Shown: piece by piece, positions 16,457-19,226 of the stretch
Layout: each line of letters opens with the position of its first letter
Position numbering within the stretch: the first letter of the stretch is position 1
Assembly: GCA_027578815.1 (NCBI GenBank)
Contig: JANBTH010000363.1
Coordinates: forward strand, 1-19,226
Origin: Coemansia sp. RSA 1804
Taxonomy: Eukaryota > Kickxellomycota > Kickxellomycetes > Kickxellales > Kickxellaceae
DNA length: 19,226 nt
Reading direction: 5' to 3'
Translations under genes and position numbers: made by a program
The notes under the pieces: model-generated
Told to the model about the DNA's origin: nothing
Seen by the model: the letters and a program-made list of their open reading frames with translations, nothing else
Database searches by the model: none

Positions 16457-17968
16457 ATGGAGAAATTCACCAACTCTGTTAGTTCTCAAATTATATATCT
16501 TGATGGGTATCAAGCTCGAAGATCGCATTGTCATATTGCAATAGGATTCTGGTACAAAAATGACAATCTCGACTCTTCAGATGAATTTATGCCGCCAAAA
16601 CTGTTGGAGAATGCTTTCTACAGGACACTCCAAGACTTTCCTATCCTTACTGGCCATTTAATAACAGATAAGCATGGTCGTATGTACATTGACATAAACA
16701 AGGACAATCTGAACATGCCCATATACACAGATACTGTTTGCAATATGGAATATTCAGATGTTCGAAAAGCTGGGTTTGACATCAAGAAAATTCCTATTGA
16801 TTTAGAGGGGACCTATGTTGTTCCAGTTCCATCCAAGTTGTCTGGCGGAAAGATAAAGCCAATTAACATTCGCATTCTCTGTTTCAAGAACAATAGCGGC
16901 ATACTTGTGTACTCTAGTATTGCACACTTTATTACTGATGGATATGGATATTCTCGTTTTATGAACCGCTGGGCTGAAGTAGCCAGATGGATGTTACAGC
17001 AATCCATTGGGAATGAGAACAATGCACCATTGCCAGTACGCGAGTACAATTACGACCAGACTATTCCAAATGGTTTGCGCTCCAACAAAACCACTGCTTT
17101 GGGTACAGCAGCAGCAAACTCTATTCTAAATGGCAGCAACGCCATTAGTAGATGGATTGCAAGATTATCGCCAGAGAAACGCGGATGGCTGATTAAAAAG
17201 AAGGCTGAGAAAAATGATGGTACCTTCTGTCTCTTCCACATTCCTTCAATAAAAGTGGAAAATCTTCGGGGCTCTGTACAAAAACATGCACCACCAGGCA
17301 TAAAGTACTCCATCAACGATGTTTTCACCACATATTTGGCTATAGTTGTTGCGCAGGCAAAGCAGAAGGCAAAAGCCGACAAGGAAACCAAATTATATGG
17401 TTCAGCTGCTAGCAAACTGTTTGGCCGGAGCAATGCCAAGGCTCCAACTGAATTCGATGTGCTGATAAACATAAATACACGCTCACATATCAACCACCCA
17501 AATGCTAAAAATTATATGGGGAATATGAATATTGAAAAAAGCATCGGTTTTCCTTATGAGCTAATTCAAAAAGGAAATGCGATTAAGAATATAGCCATAC
17601 TGGCACATAAGATTCGTCAGGTTGTTTTGGAACCACATGTTGAATTCTATGCGCAATTAGGATTCTTGTTGGATATCGGACCAGAAAACCTTGCATATGA
17701 ATCATTCTTTGGCCAAAAAGGGAATGATAAGCTTGTAACAAGCAACCAATCTAGGTTTGCGTACTATGAGGTTGACTTTGGGTCTGGTGCACCAGCACTA
17801 GTACGCCATGCACGGGTTTCATGTAACAGTCTTGCATACATTATGTCCACCAATCCAAAGCTAGGCGGCTATGAGGTTGAGCTCAGGCTTGCACCAGATG
17901 AGATGGATAATGTTATCCAGAACACTAGCTGGATGAAGCTGGTAGACAGCTATGATTGCTACTCGTAG
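16457..17968 (+). CDS. BAHD/transferase-family CoA-dependent acyltransferase, tandem copy 2
   Basis: 503-residue paralogue of the gene just upstream; 69 of the first 100 aligned residues are identical, and both coding and upstream DNA align, so they arose by tandem duplication with a period of about 2.1 kb. Catalytic HxxxDG is H157-FIT-D161-G162; NYMGNMN is at 352-358; DFGSG at 440-444 keeps the same Trp-to-Ser change in the structural motif. All key residues are present and the frame is intact, so both copies are probably active. Differences cluster in the regions around 100-125, 180-220 and 245-280, and in the C-terminal loop after DFGSGAP, where acceptor specificity might have shifted (inference). 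Same low G+C as copy 1. It converges on the gene at the right edge, with 223 bases between stops. Confidence 0.85.
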   Translation: MEKFTNSVSSQIIYLDGYQARRSHCHIAIGFWYKNDNLDSSDEFMPPKLLENAFYRTLQDFPILTGHLITDKHGRMYIDINKDNLNMPIYTDTVCNMEYSDVRKAGFDIKKIPIDLEGTYVVPVPSKLSGGKIKPINIRILCFKNNSGILVYSSIAHFITDGYGYSRFMNRWAEVARWMLQQSIGNENNAPLPVREYNYDQTIPNGLRSNKTTALGTAAANSILNGSNAISRWIARLSPEKRGWLIKKKAEKNDGTFCLFHIPSIKVENLRGSVQKHAPPGIKYSINDVFTTYLAIVVAQAKQKAKADKETKLYGSAASKLFGRSNAKAPTEFDVLININTRSHINHPNAKNYMGNMNIEKSIGFPYELIQKGNAIKNIAILAHKIRQVVLEPHVEFYAQLGFLLDIGPENLAYESFFGQKGNDKLVTSNQSRFAYYEVDFGSGAPALVRHARVSCNSLAYIMSTNPKLGGYEVELRLAPDEMDNVIQNTSWMKLVDSYDCYS

Positions 17969-18191
17969 CTGAATGTGCAAGTACGTTTTATCATTTGTCT
18001 AGTTTCCATTTCTCATCATGTTTTTTCAATGCACTCAATTAAGTAGTAACTACTCCTTTTTTATACCGACCGTGGATGCGCAAGGTTTGGGTTCTTGTTC
18101 ACTGGTCTTTTTCATGTTGCCCTTAATTGCTGGATGGTACTATACAAATGCAATATTTATTTTTTGTATTTTTTGTATTTTGTTTGCTTGC
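17969..18191. other. Short convergent spacer with TTTTTGTA-type repeat
   Basis: 223 bases between the convergent stop codons, T-rich. TTTTTTGTA is repeated near 18160-18182. Apart from the first ten bases it has little similarity to the 3' flank of acyltransferase copy 1. No gene. Confidence 0.7.
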
Positions 18192-19226
18192 TTAGCTCCT
18201 CACGTCACCAAGATCCGGCATTTTCCCGCGCACCTTTGTCGAGACCCTTTGTAACGTGGGAGGAAGAGGAGGAAACGAAGCAATATCAGCAATCGTGGGT
18301 GCTGTAGCGTTGCCATGGAACAGAGGAGTCTGCCTAACACCGTCAGAGGATGAGGAAAAAGGAGGGGCGCCAGCAATGGCAGCGGCGCGTGTGACGGCGG
18401 TCTTTGAGCACTCGGCCTGGCTGTCGGCAATAGTGGGTGGGTTCTGGGACGTGGTCTGCGATAAGAACACCGATGAGCCGGATTTGGACACTGGCGGCCG
18501 GGCGGAAGTAGTAGTGGAACCCGCGGTGTCTTGCGGATACGTGGAATCAGACACGGTGGGCGCAATGGGAGGACTATCGATTTCGTTGTGGTTGTTGGTA
18601 TTGTTTTTGCTGTTGTTGGTGTTGGGTAGGCGGAGACTACTACTAGCCGCAGACCCAGCGTCCATTGCACCACCCCGCTCGGTACCGGTATTGACAGTAA
18701 GCAAATGGTTCACAAGAGAAGACTTGGTCTTAACACCGACATCGTCATCGAGTCGTGTTGGGTTGTCAAATGCATTGACAGCATCCCGGTAGAGCCACTG
18801 GGCCCTCCTGGACTCCTCGATGGCGGCTCTAAGTCGTCTCAAAGATATCGTGTGCTCGGGGGACAGAACATTGATGTAGTTGGATACAATTTCGTATAGT
18901 CTGCTGAGTTCGTGCAGGATGTCGCGGATCACGTCGTTTTCGTTCGGGTTCTCGTCCGCCGGAAGCGATACAAGGTTGTCGACGAGCATGCTGCTGAGCG
19001 ACGTTAGTTCTAGTGACCTGCTTTCCATCCGGTCAAGCAGTTCGGGGGTCACCACCTCGTCCTCGTCCTCCTCTCCCCTGGGCTGCCATTGTGGTTGTCT
19101 GGGTGGCTGGGAAAGGCTTGCTTGCGACAAGTGCGATGCCGAGTCCCGATAATCGTACGGGTGGTGAGCAAGCAGCTGGTGCCTGGACACCGGCGACGTG
19201 TGGTGGGAGGCAATCCTCAGCAACTC
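18192..19226 (-). CDS. Unidentified protein with possible GAT-like helical region, 5' end outside window
   Basis: The frame is open to the right edge, so only the C-terminal 344 codons are seen. After a polar stretch with an acidic run (EEDEDE), residues about 60-155 read as three helices (ELLDRMESRSLELTSLSSML; NDVIRDILHELSRLYEIVSN; RRLRAAIEESRRAQWLYRDA). Their length and pattern recall the GAT three-helix bundle of Tom1/GGA/Lsb5-type ubiquitin-sorting adaptors. This is a weak resemblance from pattern alone; an upstream VHS domain, just outside the window, would support it. The remaining roughly 190 residues are low-complexity, rich in Ser, Thr, Asn and Pro, and surely disordered. Stop is TAA. 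Confidence 0.6.
   Translation of the reverse strand, partial: ELLRIASHHTSPVSRHQLLAHHPYDYRDSASHLSQASLSQPPRQPQWQPRGEEDEDEVVTPELLDRMESRSLELTSLSSMLVDNLVSLPADENPNENDVIRDILHELSRLYEIVSNYINVLSPEHTISLRRLRAAIEESRRAQWLYRDAVNAFDNPTRLDDDVGVKTKSSLVNHLLTVNTGTERGGAMDAGSAASSSLRLPNTNNSKNNTNNHNEIDSPPIAPTVSDSTYPQDTAGSTTTSARPPVSKSGSSVFLSQTTSQNPPTIADSQAECSKTAVTRAAAIAGAPPFSSSSDGVRQTPLFHGNATAPTIADIASFPPLPPTLQRVSTKVRGKMPDLGDVRS

Overview
The window looks like nuclear DNA of an intron-poor filamentous or early-diverging fungus. The case rests on a Pkc1-type kinase with the DYG variant known from fungal Pkc1, a fungal EF-hand MscS channel, a fungal-style membrane NPP phosphodiesterase, Rab geranylgeranyltransferase beta and BAHD-type acyltransferases. 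No gene here needs an intron to read through. Gene bodies are mostly G+C-rich and spacers are A+T-rich. A Kickxellomycotina/Zoopagomycota source is my inference from this style; no species is claimed.

Layout. 1-2007 (+) is the C-terminal part of a Pkc1-like kinase, cut by the left edge, with a large glutamine-rich linker. It converges on 2204-3223 (-), Rab GGTase beta (Bet2). From 3224 to 6326 is a roughly 3.1 kb A+T-rich stretch with two doubtful small Lys-rich ORFs, hairpin-forming inverted repeats and microsatellites. 6327-7325 (+) is a zinc-free quinone-oxidoreductase-like MDR enzyme ending in Ser-Lys-Leu. It converges on 7528-10098 (-), an EF-hand MscS channel. A 1.9 kb spacer with no credible gene separates this from the divergent 12024-13805 (+), a type II membrane nucleotide pyrophosphatase/phosphodiesterase. 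Then come two tandem paralogous BAHD-like acyltransferases, 14344-15858 and 16457-17968 (+), whose upstream regions are duplicated too. The right edge cuts 18192-19226 (-), an unidentified protein with a possible GAT-like helical region and a long disordered tail.

How the genes fit together. Most are conserved single-copy housekeeping or signalling genes and do not form a pathway cluster: cell-wall integrity kinase, Rab prenylation, hypo-osmotic channel, ecto/vacuolar phosphodiesterase. The clearest accessory feature is the tandem acyltransferase pair, with lower G+C than its neighbours and a 24-base block conserved at an identical distance from both start codons. The other points worth following are the predicted peroxisomal address of the MDR enzyme, the phosphomimetic hydrophobic motif of the kinase, and the unexplained 3.4-5.5 kb region. 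I found no CRISPR array, transposase, reverse transcriptase, tRNA or rRNA.
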